From the NCBI RefSeq assembly GCF_900142285.1, contig NZ_FRAJ01000012.1:37658-101657 (forward strand): DNA of 64,000 nucleotides, given 5' to 3'. Of the stretch, positions 45,604 to 56,536 are shown in pieces; positions within the stretch are counted from its first letter, which is position 1; the number at the start of each line of letters is the position of its first letter. The notes beneath the pieces were generated by a model. That model was not told where the DNA came from, searched no databases, and saw only the letters and a list, made by a program, of their open reading frames with translations. This DNA comes from Caminicella sporogenes DSM 14501 (GTDB lineage: Bacteria > Bacillota > Clostridia > Peptostreptococcales > Caminicellaceae). The position numbers and the translations under genes are program-made.

Positions 45604-48600
45604 TTATATTTTACATATGTCAATAACCTCAAAATCACTTATATTCCTTTTTATAATATTAATTAGTGCTGACAAAGTATCAATTGAAGTCATACAGCAT
45701 ACTTTTCTTTCTACTGCTGTCCTTCTTATCTTAAAACCATCAGTTCTCGAATTTCTTCCTTTAGTAGGTATATTTACTACTAAATCTACTTTTCCTTCCT
45801 CTATAATATCCAATACCCCTTTTCCACGTTCACCTATTTTACTTACTTTTACTGCTTCAATTCCATTTTCTTTTAAGAAATTTTTTGTACCTTCTGTTGC
45901 ATATATCTCAAAATCAAGTTCATATAATGATTTTGCTAAAGGTAAAAATTCTTTTTTAAATGCATCAGCTATACTTGCTAATACTCGCCCATTCTTAGGT
46001 ATGTTTATACCAGCTGCAATCATACCTTTGTATAATGCAGTATATAAATCATTTGCAACGCCTAACACTTCTCCAGTAGATTTCATTTCAGGACCTAAAG
46101 CAACTTCAGTATTTGGCAGTTTCTCCATTGAAAATACAGGAACTTTTACTGCTATCACTTTTTTCGACTGCCACAACCTTGTTTTATAACCTAAATCTTT
46201 CAAACTTTTTCCAATCATAATTTTTGTTGCAAGTTTTACCATAGGTATACCTGTAACTTTACTAATATATGGAACTGTTCTAGAAGCTCTAGGATTAACT
46301 TCAATAACATATAAATTCTTATCCTGCAATATATACTGAATATTTACAAGTCCTTTTATTTCCAATGCTCTTGCTATCTTAAAAGTATAATCGAAAATAA
46401 TTTTTTCTATTTCTTTATCAATATTTTGAGCTGGATATATAGATATGCTATCTCCAGAATGTACTCCCGTTCTCTCTAAATGTTCCATAATTCCGGGAAT
46501 CAATATATTTTCTCCATCACATATAGCATCTACTTCAATTTCTATCCCCATTAAATATTTATCTATAAGAACTGGATTATCATTATCTCTATCAAAGGCA
46601 CTTATTAAATATTTTTCAAGTTCCCATTCATTATATACTATCTCCATTCCCATACCGCCAAGTACATAACTCGGTCTGATAAGTACAGGATACCCAAGCT
46701 CCTTTGCAATCCTGCAACCTTCTTCTACACTAAATACCCCCTTGCCCTTAGGTCTTTTTATACCAAGACTTTCTAAAAGTTTATCAAACTTTTTTCTATC
46801 CTCTGATTTATCAATATTCTCTGCAGTAGTTCCTAAAATATTAACTCCCATTTCTTCTAAAAATTTAGCCAGTTTTATAGATGTCTGACCGCCATATTGC
46901 AGTATTACTCCGTAAGGTTTCTCTTTTTCAATCACATTTAAAACATCTTCCTCTGTAAGAGGTTCAAAATAAAGTTTATCGGCAGTATCAAAATCTGTAC
47001 TTACAGTTTCAGGATTATTGTTTATTATTATAGACTCTATATCTTCTTCTTTCAATGCTAATACTCCATGAACACAGCAATAATCAAACTCTATTCCCTG
47101 TCCTATTCTAATTGGTCCTGAACCTATAACAACTATTTTCTTTTTAGAAGAAACTTCTACTTCATCTACATAATCATAAGTAGAATAATAATATGGAGAT
47201 ACCGCTTCAAACTCTCCACCACATGTATCAACCATCTTATATACTGGATTTATATTATATTTTTTTCTCAAATAATATATATCCTTCGGACTAGAATTTG
47301 TAAGTTTTGCTATACCTTTATCTGAAAAGCCCTTTTTCTTAAGGAAAAGTAATTTTTCCTTGTCTATTTCATTAATATTTTTTCCTCTTATGCTTTTTTC
47401 TAAATCTACTATACCTTTTATCTTATCAATATAAAATTTATCTATGCCCGTTAACAAACATATCTCCTCTACTTTTACATTTCTTCTTAAAAGCTCAGCC
47501 ACAATAAATAATCGTTCATCATCTCCTAGCTTTGCTTTTTCCTTCAGCTCATCTAAACTTAAATCTTTTAAATATTTTTTATCTAAATTGTATTGCCCTA
47601 TTTCTAATGACCTTATACCTTTTAATAAAGCACTTTCGAAATTATTTCCTATAGCCATTACCTCTCCCGTAGCCATCATTTTTGTTCCTAAAATCCTATC
47701 TCCCATATCAAATTTGTCAAAGGGCCATTTTGGTATTTTGACTACACAATAATCCAGCGTTGGTTCAAAACATGCAAATGTCTTTCCTGTAACATCATTC
47801 CTTATTTCATCAAGATTGTACCCTATAGCTATTTTAGTCGCTACTTTAGCTATAGGATACCCAGTGGCCTTCGAAGCTAAAGCTGATGAACGACTTACCC
47901 TTGGATTAACCTCAATGACATAATATTTAAAACTCTTAGGGTCAAGCGCAAACTGTACATTACATCCACCTCTTATTTCTAAGGCTTCTACTATCTTTAT
48001 TGAAGCATCTCTAAGCATTTGATATTCTTTATCACTTAATGTTTGAGAAGGCGCTACCACTATACTATCTCCTGTATGAACTCCGACAGGATCAATATTT
48101 TCCATATTGCACACTGTTATAGTATTACCTTTATTATCTCTTATCATTTCGTACTCTATTTCTTTCCAACCTTTTACACTTTTTTCAAGTAATACTTGAT
48201 TTACCATACTATATTTTAAACCTTGTGAAACTATTTCCTTAAGCTCTTCTAAATTGTTAGCTATTCCTCCTCCACTTCCACCTAATGTATAAGCAGGTCT
48301 TACTACTAGTGGAAATCCTATTTTTTGACTGCATTTTACTGCCTCATCAATACTATTTACTATCTGACTTTCTATTACAGGCTGACCTATTTTTTCCATA
48401 AGCTGCTTGAATTTTTCTCTATCTTCAGCTTTCTCAATAGAATTTATATCTGTACCCAACAAATTTATATTATATTTTTGAAGTATTCCTCTATTCCATA
48501 ATTCTACTGTTAGATTTAAAGCATTTTGTCCTCCCATTCCAGCTATAATACTATCAGGTCTTTCTTTATCTATTATCTTTTCTAATGCTTTTAAAGTTAA

Positions 48601-48804
48601 AGGCTCTATATATACAGCATCTGCAATCTCTTTATCAGTCATTATAGTGGCAGGATTGCTATTTACAAGTACAACTTCAAGACCTTCATCTTTAAGAACT
48701 TTACAAGCTTGTGTTCCAGAATAGTCAAATTCAGCTGCTTGTCCTATTATTATCGGTCCAGAACCTATAACTAAAATCTTTCTTATATTTTTTATCAATG
48801 GCAT
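45604..48804 (-). CDS. carB: Carbamoyl-phosphate synthase large chain
   Basis: 1066 residues with the normal duplicated layout: two ATP-grasp halves (starting [27 protein letters not shown] and [24 protein letters not shown]), an oligomerisation domain between them and a C-terminal MGS-like allosteric domain (about 930-1066). It makes carbamoyl phosphate from ammonia, bicarbonate and 2 ATP. The start ATG overlaps the carA stop (TAATG). This single PyrR-controlled copy may also have to serve arginine synthesis. Confidence 0.98.
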   Translation of the reverse strand: MPLIKNIRKILVIGSGPIIIGQAAEFDYSGTQACKVLKDEGLEVVLVNSNPATIMTDKEIADAVYIEPLTLKALEKIIDKERPDSIIAGMGGQNALNLTVELWNRGILQKYNINLLGTDINSIEKAEDREKFKQLMEKIGQPVIESQIVNSIDEAVKCSQKIGFPLVVRPAYTLGGSGGGIANNLEELKEIVSQGLKYSMVNQVLLEKSVKGWKEIEYEMIRDNKGNTITVCNMENIDPVGVHTGDSIVVAPSQTLSDKEYQMLRDASIKIVEALEIRGGCNVQFALDPKSFKYYVIEVNPRVSRSSALASKATGYPIAKVATKIAIGYNLDEIRNDVTGKTFACFEPTLDYCVVKIPKWPFDKFDMGDRILGTKMMATGEVMAIGNNFESALLKGIRSLEIGQYNLDKKYLKDLSLDELKEKAKLGDDERLFIVAELLRRNVKVEEICLLTGIDKFYIDKIKGIVDLEKSIRGKNINEIDKEKLLFLKKKGFSDKGIAKLTNSSPKDIYYLRKKYNINPVYKMVDTCGGEFEAVSPYYYSTYDYVDEVEVSSKKKIVVIGSGPIRIGQGIEFDYCCVHGVLALKEEDIESIIINNNPETVSTDFDTADKLYFEPLTEEDVLNVIEKEKPYGVILQYGGQTSIKLAKFLEEMGVNILGTTAENIDKSEDRKKFDKLLESLGIKRPKGKGVFSVEEGCRIAKELGYPVLIRPSYVLGGMGMEIVYNEWELEKYLISAFDRDNDNPVLIDKYLMGIEIEVDAICDGENILIPGIMEHLERTGVHSGDSISIYPAQNIDKEIEKIIFDYTFKIARALEIKGLVNIQYILQDKNLYVIEVNPRASRTVPYISKVTGIPMVKLATKIMIGKSLKDLGYKTRLWQSKKVIAVKVPVFSMEKLPNTEVALGPEMKSTGEVLGVANDLYTALYKGMIAAGINIPKNGRVLASIADAFKKEFLPLAKSLYELDFEIYATEGTKNFLKENGIEAVKVSKIGERGKGVLDIIEEGKVDLVVNIPTKGRNSRTDGFKIRRTAVERKVCCMTSIDTLSALINIIKRNISDFEVIDICKI

Positions 48805-49871
48805 TATAATTCCTCCCTCTGTATCATAAGTTTAAACTCATCAAATAAATATGCCGTATCATGAGGTCCTGGCGAAGCTTCCGGATGAAACTGTACACTA
48901 AAAAGAGGCATTGTTTTATGTCTTAATCCTTCAATACTTCCATCATTTAAATTAACATGAGTTATAATTACTTCTTCATTTAAGCTGCTTTCTTCTACTA
49001 CATATCCATGATTTTGAGAAGTTATATATATTTTATTTTTTACTAAATCTTTTACAGGATGATTAGTTCCCCTATGTCCATATTTAAGTTTTATAGTTTT
49101 AAATCCAAGTGCTAAAGAAATTAATTGGTGTCCTAAGCATATACCAAACATAGGCTTTTTACCTATAAGTTTTTTAATGTTTTCTATTATCTCGGTTAGC
49201 TCTGCAGGGTCTCCGGGTCCATTAGATAAAAATATTCCATCAGGATTATCCTCAAGAATTTTTTCTGCTGGAGTAAAGGCTGGATAAATTATAAGTTCCA
49301 TATTTCTCTTTAAAAGAGAATTTAATATATTTTTCTTTACCCCAAAATCCAATACTGCAACTTTATAAGTTTTTGGTTTTAAATTGTATATTTCTTTTGT
49401 CGTTACTTTTTCTACTGCTTTATTATTTTTAAACTGCTTTATTTGCAGAATATCTTCTTTTTCATAATCTCTATTTATCACTATTTTTCCAGCCATTGAA
49501 CCTCTTTCTCTTATAAATTTTGTTAAAGCTCGTGTATCTATATTTTTTAATCCAACTATTTTATTTCTTACAAGATATTGTTTTAAATTTTCCTCTCCAC
49601 GCCAATTAGAAAAATCATCATAAATTTCTCTTACAATAAAACCTTTTACTTTAGGACTAGAGGACTGTAAATCTTCACTATTAACTCCATAATTTCCGAT
49701 AAGAGGATAAGTCATCACTACAATTTGTCCATAATATGAAGGGTCAGTAAGTATTTCTTGATACCCTGTCATACCTGTATTAAATACAACTTCCCCAACT
49801 GATTCACTCTGATACCCAAAAATTTCGCCCTCAAACTTAGTTCCATCTTCAAACAGCAAATAACCTCTCAT
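48804..49871 (-). CDS. carA: Carbamoyl-phosphate synthase small chain
   Basis: 355 residues. The glutamine amidotransferase subunit. N-terminal [17 protein letters not shown], and class I amidotransferase triad in [15 protein letters not shown] (Cys) and [14 protein letters not shown] (His, Glu). ATG at 49871 with AAGGAGGAG. First gene of carA-carB-pyrE, transcribed from the PyrR-controlled leader at 50015-50210. Confidence 0.97.
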   Translation of the reverse strand: MRGYLLFEDGTKFEGEIFGYQSESVGEVVFNTGMTGYQEILTDPSYYGQIVVMTYPLIGNYGVNSEDLQSSSPKVKGFIVREIYDDFSNWRGEENLKQYLVRNKIVGLKNIDTRALTKFIRERGSMAGKIVINRDYEKEDILQIKQFKNNKAVEKVTTKEIYNLKPKTYKVAVLDFGVKKNILNSLLKRNMELIIYPAFTPAEKILEDNPDGIFLSNGPGDPAELTEIIENIKKLIGKKPMFGICLGHQLISLALGFKTIKLKYGHRGTNHPVKDLVKNKIYITSQNHGYVVEESSLNEEVIITHVNLNDGSIEGLRHKTMPLFSVQFHPEASPGPHDTAYLFDEFKLMIQREEL

Positions 49872-50014
49872 GAAACTCCTCCTTATAAATTTAGTCATTC
49901 AAAGCATGACAATAATAAAAGCTACCGGGAAAACAAAAAGAAATTTTATACATGATTTGATTAATAAACAGGTCACCAGAGGAGTAAAAAATATGTTATA
50001 TATTAAAAAAGACA

Positions 50015-50039
50015 GAACTTATTCTATATGAATAATTTC
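50015..50039 (-). terminator. Attenuator terminator in the carA leader
   Basis: 10-bp stem GAAATTATTC/GAATAAGTTC with one mismatch and a 5-nt loop, followed on the minus strand by TGTCTTTTTT. It lies between the PyrR motif and carA. Confidence 0.65.
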
Positions 50040-50125
50040 CGCCCGCAAGACATAAGAGTCTGTATATTTAATATGCAATTTGAATATTTATGCATTTAAC
50101 CCTAAAAAAATTTCCTCTTCATCTC

Positions 50126-50158
50126 ACCTTACTGGCCTCACGGGACCTGTTTAAAGGT
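50126..50158 (-). promoter_or_regulatory. PyrR-binding RNA motif, carA operon leader
   Basis: Minus-strand core GGTCCCGTGAGGCC, flanked by CCTTTAAA and TAAGG, as in the pyrC and pyrB leaders. It precedes the terminator at 50015. Confidence 0.88.
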
Positions 50159-50181
50159 ATATTTAGTTTTTCCTTTTTAAT

Positions 50182-50210
50182 ATGCTATCACATAAAAATA
50201 ATAGTGTCAA
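50182..50210 (-). promoter_or_regulatory. Promoter of carA-carB-pyrE
   Basis: Minus strand: TTGACA (50210-50205), 17-nt spacer ending in TGTGA, -10 TAGCAT (50187-50182) with TGn. Nearly the same as the pyrC promoter. Confidence 0.75.
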
Positions 50211-50225
50211 GCACAAATATGCACC

Positions 50226-50257
50226 AAAATAGCCTGAGATAAATTTCAGGCTATTTT
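50226..50257 (-). terminator. Terminator of the glycosidase-like lipoprotein gene
   Basis: 12-bp stem AAAATAGCCTGA/TCAGGCTATTTT with 8-nt loop, overlapping the stop codon. Confidence 0.85.
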
Positions 50258-51759
50258 AACGCTCCTTCTGTATATCTATTCGCAGGATTCCATAATAAAA
50301 ACTCACTTACTCCATTATCTTCCAATGCTCTAATTTGAGCCTTTACCTCTTTTATACCATATTTAACATGTCCCTTAACCCATGTTGCAGTAAAATCCTG
50401 AATCCAAGGTCTTATTATAGCTGGCGTTTCAATATTTTTATTTCTCATAAGTGCATCTTTTATTCCACGGTCTATAGTTTCATACGGATAAGCATCTGGA
50501 ACTGAAAGTCCATATACTCCATTTCCATAATGACTTGGGTACATCATAGGACACACATAATCAACTATATTGCTTATCGCTTCCCAATACTGACCTATTC
50601 CCATGTCATCGGCAACTGAACCAACTAAACCATATATATCAGCAGAAATATATACTTTTAAAGGTGAAAGCTCCTCTCTTGCATATTTTAAATACCTCTG
50701 TATAGTCAGTGGCTTTGACTCTCCCAAAGTATTTTTATAATCTAAATACTTATCCATTTTACCCCCATTTGAAGCAGGAAATCTAACGTAGTCAAATTGA
50801 ATTTCATTAAACCCAACTTCTGCAGCTTCTTTAGCTATACTTATATTATACTCCCATAAATTTCTATCATGTGGAGAAACCCATATTATGCCATCCCTGT
50901 TTGTAAATGGTTTACCACTCTTTTTATAAGTTATAGCCTTATCTGGATAAGCTCTAGCATATTTAGGGTCTTTAAATGAAACTATTCTTGCTATAGCATA
51001 AATATTGTTTTCCTTTAATTTCTTCATAAAGGCTTCTATATTTTTTATAGGTGCTTTATTATTTGCTGTTGTTCCAAATTTTTCAGCTGTCTTAGTAGGA
51101 AATAATACATTTCCATTATCGTCCTTAACATCTATTACAAATGCATTTATGTCTGTTTCCTTAGCCATTTCAATAAGCTTGTCTAATCTACTGTTAGAAG
51201 CTGAATGAATAGTTACATATACACCCTTAACTTTCACTCTTGGATTTCCTTCATATTCTTCTACCTTTGCTTGTGGCGACAAATCAAGGTCTCTGTAGGC
51301 CTCACCTAAAAGTTCCATTCTATCTGCAACAGTATATTTAGCAGAAATCCATCCTTCATTGTTGAATTTTTCATTCTCAAATTCAATTTTATACCAAGTA
51401 ACTTCACCTGCTTCATTAGTAAGTTTATCTAATACTTTAACAGGTAATCCTTTTACTACACTTCCTATAATTTTTGCATCTTTACTTCCCTCTGCTCTAA
51501 CATTTAATTTACTTGCACTTATATATACAATATTTTCACTTTTTTCACTAATTTGTTTATTTTTTTCTAAATCATCTTGTTCTTTTTCATCTTTAGCTTT
51601 TTCATCTTCAGTCTTATTTTCTTCACTATCAATTACAGTCACACTTTCATCTTTCTCTTGTCCATCAATAGAAGCTGTAGTTTTTATACTACAACCGGCT
51701 AAAGCAATACTTAAAAATACAAGTACTATTAAAAATACTGCGATTCCTTTTTTAACCAT
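50251..51759 (-). CDS. Lipoprotein with SH3 domain and DUF4015 glycoside-hydrolase-like barrel
   Basis: 502 residues. Signal peptide with lipobox ALAGC at about 22-26, so anchored to the outer face of the membrane; then an acidic Glu/Asp/Lys-rich linker, a bacterial SH3-like domain (VYISASKLNVRAEGSKDAKIIGSV) and, from about residue 175, a TIM barrel of the putative glycoside hydrolase family (GVYVTIHSASNSRLDKLIEMA, AFVIDVKDDNGNV, GFNEIQFDYVRFPASNGG, YVCPMMYPSHYG). Probably acts on a cell-wall or exopolysaccharide glycan. ATG at 51759 with AAGAGGTGG; 56 upstream codons are open but noncoding-like. Single-gene unit. Confidence 0.9.
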   Translation of the reverse strand: MVKKGIAVFLIVLVFLSIALAGCSIKTTASIDGQEKDESVTVIDSEENKTEDEKAKDEKEQDDLEKNKQISEKSENIVYISASKLNVRAEGSKDAKIIGSVVKGLPVKVLDKLTNEAGEVTWYKIEFENEKFNNEGWISAKYTVADRMELLGEAYRDLDLSPQAKVEEYEGNPRVKVKGVYVTIHSASNSRLDKLIEMAKETDINAFVIDVKDDNGNVLFPTKTAEKFGTTANNKAPIKNIEAFMKKLKENNIYAIARIVSFKDPKYARAYPDKAITYKKSGKPFTNRDGIIWVSPHDRNLWEYNISIAKEAAEVGFNEIQFDYVRFPASNGGKMDKYLDYKNTLGESKPLTIQRYLKYAREELSPLKVYISADIYGLVGSVADDMGIGQYWEAISNIVDYVCPMMYPSHYGNGVYGLSVPDAYPYETIDRGIKDALMRNKNIETPAIIRPWIQDFTATWVKGHVKYGIKEVKAQIRALEDNGVSEFLLWNPANRYTEGALK

Positions 51760-52130
51760 TAATCCACCTCTTCCTAAAATTTTATAGCCAAATAAAAACA
51801 ATATAAAATTTAAACTCTGCAAGTAAATACCTATAGTAATCATTATAACACGTTTAAATCTTCCTTTACAGTAATTGATGTATATAATTTTTGTATATTT
51901 ATTGGTAATATTAATTGTAATATACAAAAAAATATTAAAAAAAGGGTTACAAATATTTAAAAAAAATATTACAAATTTCTACAAAATATACATCATATAG
52001 ATGTTATAATTCTAACTGTAATATAATGAAATATATACATATATTTCAAAATTAAAAATCTCAAAAAATGGAAAATTCGGAAGTGGTTTTGTGAAAAAAT
52101 TAAAAATGAAAAGTAAAATAGTTAAACCAA

Positions 52131-52154
52131 AAGCGAACTCCTCAGGGTTCGCTT
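52131..52154. terminator. Terminator upstream of / convergent with the FAH-family gene
   Basis: 8-bp stem AAGCGAAC/GTTCGCTT followed by T6 on the plus strand; the minus strand has only short T patches. It sits after the FAH-family stop and also after a short plus-strand leader with GTGAAAAAATT preceded by GGAAGTGG, which looks like the start of a lost gene. Confidence 0.7.
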
Positions 52155-52162
52155 TTTTCTAT

Positions 52163-53062
52163 TTATTCTTCAATTTTATTTGTCAAAGTTCCTATTTTCT
52201 CTATATAGCATTCTATTACATCTCCGGGTTTTAAAAACTTGAAAGGTTTAAATCCTAATCCAACACCAGCAGGAGTACCTGTTATAATAATATCTCCAGC
52301 TTTTAACTTCATTCCCTTTGATAAATCACTTATTATATAAGGTATATCAAATATAAAATGCTTAGTATTGGAACTTTGTCTAACTTCTCCATTTATTTTG
52401 CACATTATATCTAATTCCACAGGAAAATCTATTATACTTTTATGAGCTATGTAAGGTCCCATCGGACAAAAAGTATCTAAACTTTTACCTTTAAACCACT
52501 GTCCATGCTTTCTCTGAATATTTCTTGCAGATATATCATTTACAATCGTATATCCGAAAATATATTTTTCTGCTTCTTCCCTTTTTATATTTATACCATC
52601 TCTGCCTATAATTACTGCAAGCTCTACTTCATAATCTATCTTATCTGTTATTTCTGAATGTTTTTTTATTATATCTCCATCTCCAATAGCAGGGTCAGCT
52701 ATTTTAGAAAAATATATAGGAAATTTAGGTATTTCATCACTTCCTCCCGGAAGCCCTATAGTTTCCTTAGCATGATCAAGATAATTTTTTCCAAGACAAA
52801 TCAAATTTCTCCTTGGATAAGGTATTGGAGCACAAATTTTTACTTTTTCTTTTTCTATCTCTTCATAAGTATTTTTTCCTAAAGCATTTTTTATATCATC
52901 TATCAATTCATCATCAGCTAAGTCTATAAATTCCAACATTGTTGCTGGAGTTTTTTTATCTAAACTTTTAAATATTTCTCTCATAGGTATTATTGTATTT
53001 TTATCTTTTAATACTACACCTACTTCTTCTATACCTTTATATTTGTAAGTTGCAAAATACAC
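52163..53062 (-). CDS. Fumarylacetoacetate hydrolase-family protein
   Basis: 299 residues. The FAH domain covers about 90-295, with metal ligands in YEVELAVIIGRDG (Glu) and DISARNIQRKHGQWFKGKSLDTFCPMGPYI, and the closing GDIIITGTPAGVGLGF. N-terminal extension YKGIEEVGVVLKD is typical of the two-domain form. Family members are acylpyruvate/oxaloacetate-type hydrolases or decarboxylases; the substrate is not readable. GTG start at 53062 with AGGGAG. Confidence 0.88.
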   Translation of the reverse strand: MYFATYKYKGIEEVGVVLKDKNTIIPMREIFKSLDKKTPATMLEFIDLADDELIDDIKNALGKNTYEEIEKEKVKICAPIPYPRRNLICLGKNYLDHAKETIGLPGGSDEIPKFPIYFSKIADPAIGDGDIIKKHSEITDKIDYEVELAVIIGRDGINIKREEAEKYIFGYTIVNDISARNIQRKHGQWFKGKSLDTFCPMGPYIAHKSIIDFPVELDIMCKINGEVRQSSNTKHFIFDIPYIISDLSKGMKLKAGDIIITGTPAGVGLGFKPFKFLKPGDVIECYIEKIGTLTNKIEE

Positions 53063-53215
53063 ACTACCACTCCCTCTCTCTTTATCTCTTTAAGATATTT
53101 TAAATTATTCTATATCGTTATTCAAAACCCTTTTAACAAAACTAACATTTTAACCATCAGTTTGAATAATATTTACAAGGGTATAAAAAATATATAAATT
53201 ATTTGAGGTGATTTT

Positions 53216-54619
53216 ATGAAAATAACATTTTTAGGTGCAGCAAATACTGTAACAGGTTCAAATTATCTTATAACAACTGACAAATATAAATTTCTAATAG
53301 ACTGCGGACAATTTCAAGGCAGTAAAGAAATAGAAAAATTAAATTTTAAAGAATTTAACTTTTCTCCTTCTGAAATTGACTTTCTCATACTTACCCATGC
53401 TCATCTAGACCACAGCGGTAGAATTCCAAAACTAGTAAAAGAAGGCTTTCACAATAAAATATACTGCACAAGACCAACTGTGGATTTATGTGATATACTC
53501 TTAAAAGACAGCGGTCATATACATGAAATGGAAACAGAACTGGAAAATAAAAAAAGAAAAAAAGCCGGTCTTGAAGAAATCTCCCCTCTATACACCGTAG
53601 AAGATGCTGAAATAAGTATGCAGTACTTTAATCCTATACCATATGATGAAATAATAAATATTAATAGAGATATTAAACTTAGATTGAAAGATGCAGGTCA
53701 TCTACTTGGTTCTGCCATAATAGAATTGTGGATTACAGAAAATAATACTGAAAAAAAATTAGTTTTTTCAGGTGATTTGGGTACTAAAGACAGACCTCTT
53801 CTCAAAAATCCCAATTACATTACTGAAACTGATTACCTTATAATAGAATCAACCTATGGCAACAGAGTCCATGAAAATGCCAGTGAAAGAATTTCTAAAC
53901 TTGTAAATATAATATTAAATACTATAAAAGAAAACGGTAATGTTATAATTCCTTCATTTGCTGTCGGCAGAACACAAGAAATCATATATGAACTCAATAA
54001 ATACAATGAAAGTCAAGAAAATTCCAATATATTTTCAAATATCCCCATTTATATTGATAGTCCACTGGCTATATCTGCAACTGAAATATTCAAAGAACAC
54101 ATCAATTATCTTGATGAAGAAACTAGAAATTATATCTTAAGAGGAAAAGACCCTCTAGATTTTAAAAATTTAAAATTTACTCACTCTATTATTGAATCAA
54201 AGAAAATAAATGTCGATTCAAATCCCAAAATAATTATTTCTGCAAGCGGTATGTGTGAAGCAGGTCGAATAAAATATCATCTTAAAAACAATCTCTGGAA
54301 AGAAAATTCAAGTATCATATTTGTCGGCTATCAAGCTGAAGGCACTTTAGGAAGAGAAATTCAAAATGGAGCTAAAACAGTTAAAATTTTTGATGAAAAC
54401 ATAAATGTAAATGCTAAAATTTATTCAATAGAAAGTTTTTCTGGTCACGCTGACATGAACGATTTAATTAAGTGGATAGGCCACTTTAATAAAATGCCTA
54501 AAAAAACATTTATTGTTCATGGTGAAAAAGATTCAACTGCAAATCTTAGTAATCTTATAAAAGAAAACTTTAAACTCGATACAATAATTCCTAATTTAAA
54601 TGAAAGCTTTGAAATTTAA
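53216..54619 (+). CDS. Beta-CASP metallo-beta-lactamase hydrolase (RNA-processing type)
   Basis: 467 residues. Zinc site HAHLDHSGRIP, later DAGHLLGSAIIEL and FSGDLGTKDRPLL, then the beta-CASP insert with SFAVGRTQEIIYELN and SASGMCEAGRIKYHL, and a final KIYSIESFSGHADMNDLIKWI plus FIVHGEKDS. These are the motifs of CPSF-73-like and YbaI-type exonucleases. Probably acts on RNA, but it is not RNase J. ATG start with GAGGTGA. Confidence 0.9.
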   Translation: MKITFLGAANTVTGSNYLITTDKYKFLIDCGQFQGSKEIEKLNFKEFNFSPSEIDFLILTHAHLDHSGRIPKLVKEGFHNKIYCTRPTVDLCDILLKDSGHIHEMETELENKKRKKAGLEEISPLYTVEDAEISMQYFNPIPYDEIININRDIKLRLKDAGHLLGSAIIELWITENNTEKKLVFSGDLGTKDRPLLKNPNYITETDYLIIESTYGNRVHENASERISKLVNIILNTIKENGNVIIPSFAVGRTQEIIYELNKYNESQENSNIFSNIPIYIDSPLAISATEIFKEHINYLDEETRNYILRGKDPLDFKNLKFTHSIIESKKINVDSNPKIIISASGMCEAGRIKYHLKNNLWKENSSIIFVGYQAEGTLGREIQNGAKTVKIFDENINVNAKIYSIESFSGHADMNDLIKWIGHFNKMPKKTFIVHGEKDSTANLSNLIKENFKLDTIIPNLNESFEI

Positions 54620-54638
54620 AAATACAAATCAAAATTTA

Positions 54639-54685
54639 GTTGCAAACGCAACAAATTTTATGTATAATATAGTTGCATTTGCAAC
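54639..54685 (+). promoter_or_regulatory. Promoter with two palindromic operators for marR-MATE
   Basis: Two copies of GTTGC-N4-GCAAC: 54639-54652 and 54672-54685. The promoter TTGCAA (54640-54645), 17-nt spacer, TATAAT (54663-54668) lies between and under them: the first covers the -35, the second the start site. The copies are 33 bp apart, about three helical turns. Confidence 0.75.
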
Positions 54686-54714
54686 TTTTTTTATTTATCG
54701 GGAGTGATTTTATA

Positions 54715-55161
54715 ATGAGGTGTCTTGATAATTCTATTGGAAAGTGGATTTCCATACTGCACAGATATGCTAAATGCTATATAGATAGAGAATTAAAAAC
54801 ATATAATATAGGTTCAGGTCAATTTATATTTCTCGTTCTTTTATTTAAAAAAGACGGTATTAATCAAGAAGATATTTCTAAAATAATTAACATTGATAAA
54901 GGTACTACTGCAAGAGCATTAAAAAAATTAGAAAAAGAAGGCTATATAAAAAGACAAATAGACCCTGATGACAAAAGAGCCTACAAAGTTTATATAACTG
55001 AAAAAGCTTTAAGTATCAAATCTAAAATATTTAATGTTTTAAAGAAGTGGACAGATATTTTATCATCAGATTTTACTGAAGAAGAAAAAGAATTAGCTTT
55101 GAAACTTTTACAAAAAATGTCACAAAATGCTTCAAATTATATAAAGAAAAATTATAAATAA
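54715..55161 (+). CDS. MarR-family transcriptional regulator
   Basis: 148 residues with the MarR winged helix: GINQEDISKIINIDKGTTARALKKLEKEGYIKRQIDPDDKRAYKVYITEKA. ATG at 54715; the open frame runs 14 codons further up but through the operator. It is followed 28 nt later by a MATE transporter gene. The duplicated palindrome over its promoter suggests it represses itself and the exporter until an effector binds. Confidence 0.93.
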   Translation: MRCLDNSIGKWISILHRYAKCYIDRELKTYNIGSGQFIFLVLLFKKDGINQEDISKIINIDKGTTARALKKLEKEGYIKRQIDPDDKRAYKVYITEKALSIKSKIFNVLKKWTDILSSDFTEEEKELALKLLQKMSQNASNYIKKNYK

Positions 55162-55189
55162 CTTAATTCTTTTTTTGAGGTGATTGAAA

Positions 55190-56536
55190 ATGAATACAAG
55201 AAATCACATGTTAGGCAATGAAAAAATGAGTAAATTATTATTCAAACTGTCGCTACCAGCTACTATCGGAATGATTGTCAATGCACTTTACAACTTAATT
55301 GATACTATATTCGTAGGCAGAGGCGTTAGTCCCTTAGCTATAGGAGGATTAACAATAGCTCTCCCTATTCAAATGATAATAATGGCTTTTGCTCAAATGA
55401 TAGGCATAGGAACAGCTTCTTTAATTTCAAGGAGTCTTGGAGCAAAAGATATTGAAAAAGCAGATATGGCTTCAGGAAATGCATTTTTAGCTATAACAAT
55501 ACTTTCTACTTTAACTATGATATTTGGACTCATATTTATTGACCCTTTGCTTAAATTCTTTGGTGCTACAGAAAAACTTCTGCCTTATTCAAAAGCATAT
55601 TTATCTGTAATATTCCTCGGCAGCATATTTTATTCATTTGCAGTTGCTTCTAATAATATTGTAAGAGCCGAAGGAAATGCTAAAGTTGCAATGTTTACAA
55701 TGATTGTAGGTACAGGTTTAAATATTATTTTAGACCCTATATTTATTTTTGTACTTAAATTAGGAATTAAAGGAGCTGCATTAGCTACTATCATCTCGCA
55801 GTTTGTATCATTTTTATATATATTAAAATATCTTTACAGCGGAAAAAGCTCTATAAAAGTTAAACTTCATCACTTAAAACCCAATAAGGAAATTTTAAAA
55901 GAAATTTTTTCAATAGGTTCTTCAGCCTTTGCAAGACAGACAGCAGGAAGTATACTAGCAATTATAATCAATAATTCTTTAAAAACATACGGTTCAGATG
56001 CAGCAATAACTATATATGGTATCATAAATAGATTTATAATCTTCTTATGTATGCCAATATTTGGTACAGTACAAGGTATGCAGCCTATAGCTGGCTTTAA
56101 CTATGGTGCTAAAAAAATTGATAGAGTTAAAGAAGTAGTTAAATTATCTATAATTACAACTACTGTTCTTGCATCTTTTGGAGCTCTAATTGCACAAATT
56201 TTCCCTATATCAATAATGAAATTGTTTGGATTAAAAGACAATTTAGCAATTGAAGGCTCTAAAGCTCTTAGAATAGTAATTTCTATGCTTCCAATAATAG
56301 GAATACAAATAGTAGGAGCAACTTTTTTTCAATCTATCGGAAAAGCTGTTCCTTCACTAATATTATCATTGTCAAGACAACTATTATTTTTTATTCCTAT
56401 TGTTCTCATATTGCCACATTTTATAGGTCTATATGGAATATGGCTTGCTTTCCCTATATCCGATATTTTATCAACAATAATTACTACTTCACTTGTAAAA
56501 AGAGAAATGAAAAAAATATCTTTAAAAACTATTTAA
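55190..56536 (+). CDS. MATE-family multidrug/metabolite exporter
   Basis: 448 residues, 12 TM segments in two homologous halves. MSKLLFKLSLPATIGMIVNALYNLIDTIFVGRG at the start and GTVQGMQPIAGFNYGAKK in the second half are family signatures. It exports drugs or metabolites against Na+ or H+. ATG at 55190 with GAGGTGAT. Cotranscribed with the MarR gene, the common local-repressor arrangement. Confidence 0.93.
   Translation: MNTRNHMLGNEKMSKLLFKLSLPATIGMIVNALYNLIDTIFVGRGVSPLAIGGLTIALPIQMIIMAFAQMIGIGTASLISRSLGAKDIEKADMASGNAFLAITILSTLTMIFGLIFIDPLLKFFGATEKLLPYSKAYLSVIFLGSIFYSFAVASNNIVRAEGNAKVAMFTMIVGTGLNIILDPIFIFVLKLGIKGAALATIISQFVSFLYILKYLYSGKSSIKVKLHHLKPNKEILKEIFSIGSSAFARQTAGSILAIIINNSLKTYGSDAAITIYGIINRFIIFLCMPIFGTVQGMQPIAGFNYGAKKIDRVKEVVKLSIITTTVLASFGALIAQIFPISIMKLFGLKDNLAIEGSKALRIVISMLPIIGIQIVGATFFQSIGKAVPSLILSLSRQLLFFIPIVLILPHFIGLYGIWLAFPISDILSTIITTSLVKREMKKISLKTI

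Noticed and set aside
50100..50126. A second PyrR motif next to the carA or pyrC start, as in pyrB
   Set aside because: Regions before the carA (49872-49950) and pyrC (37913-38030) starts lack the CCNGNGAGG core, so the tandem arrangement is unique to pyrB here.
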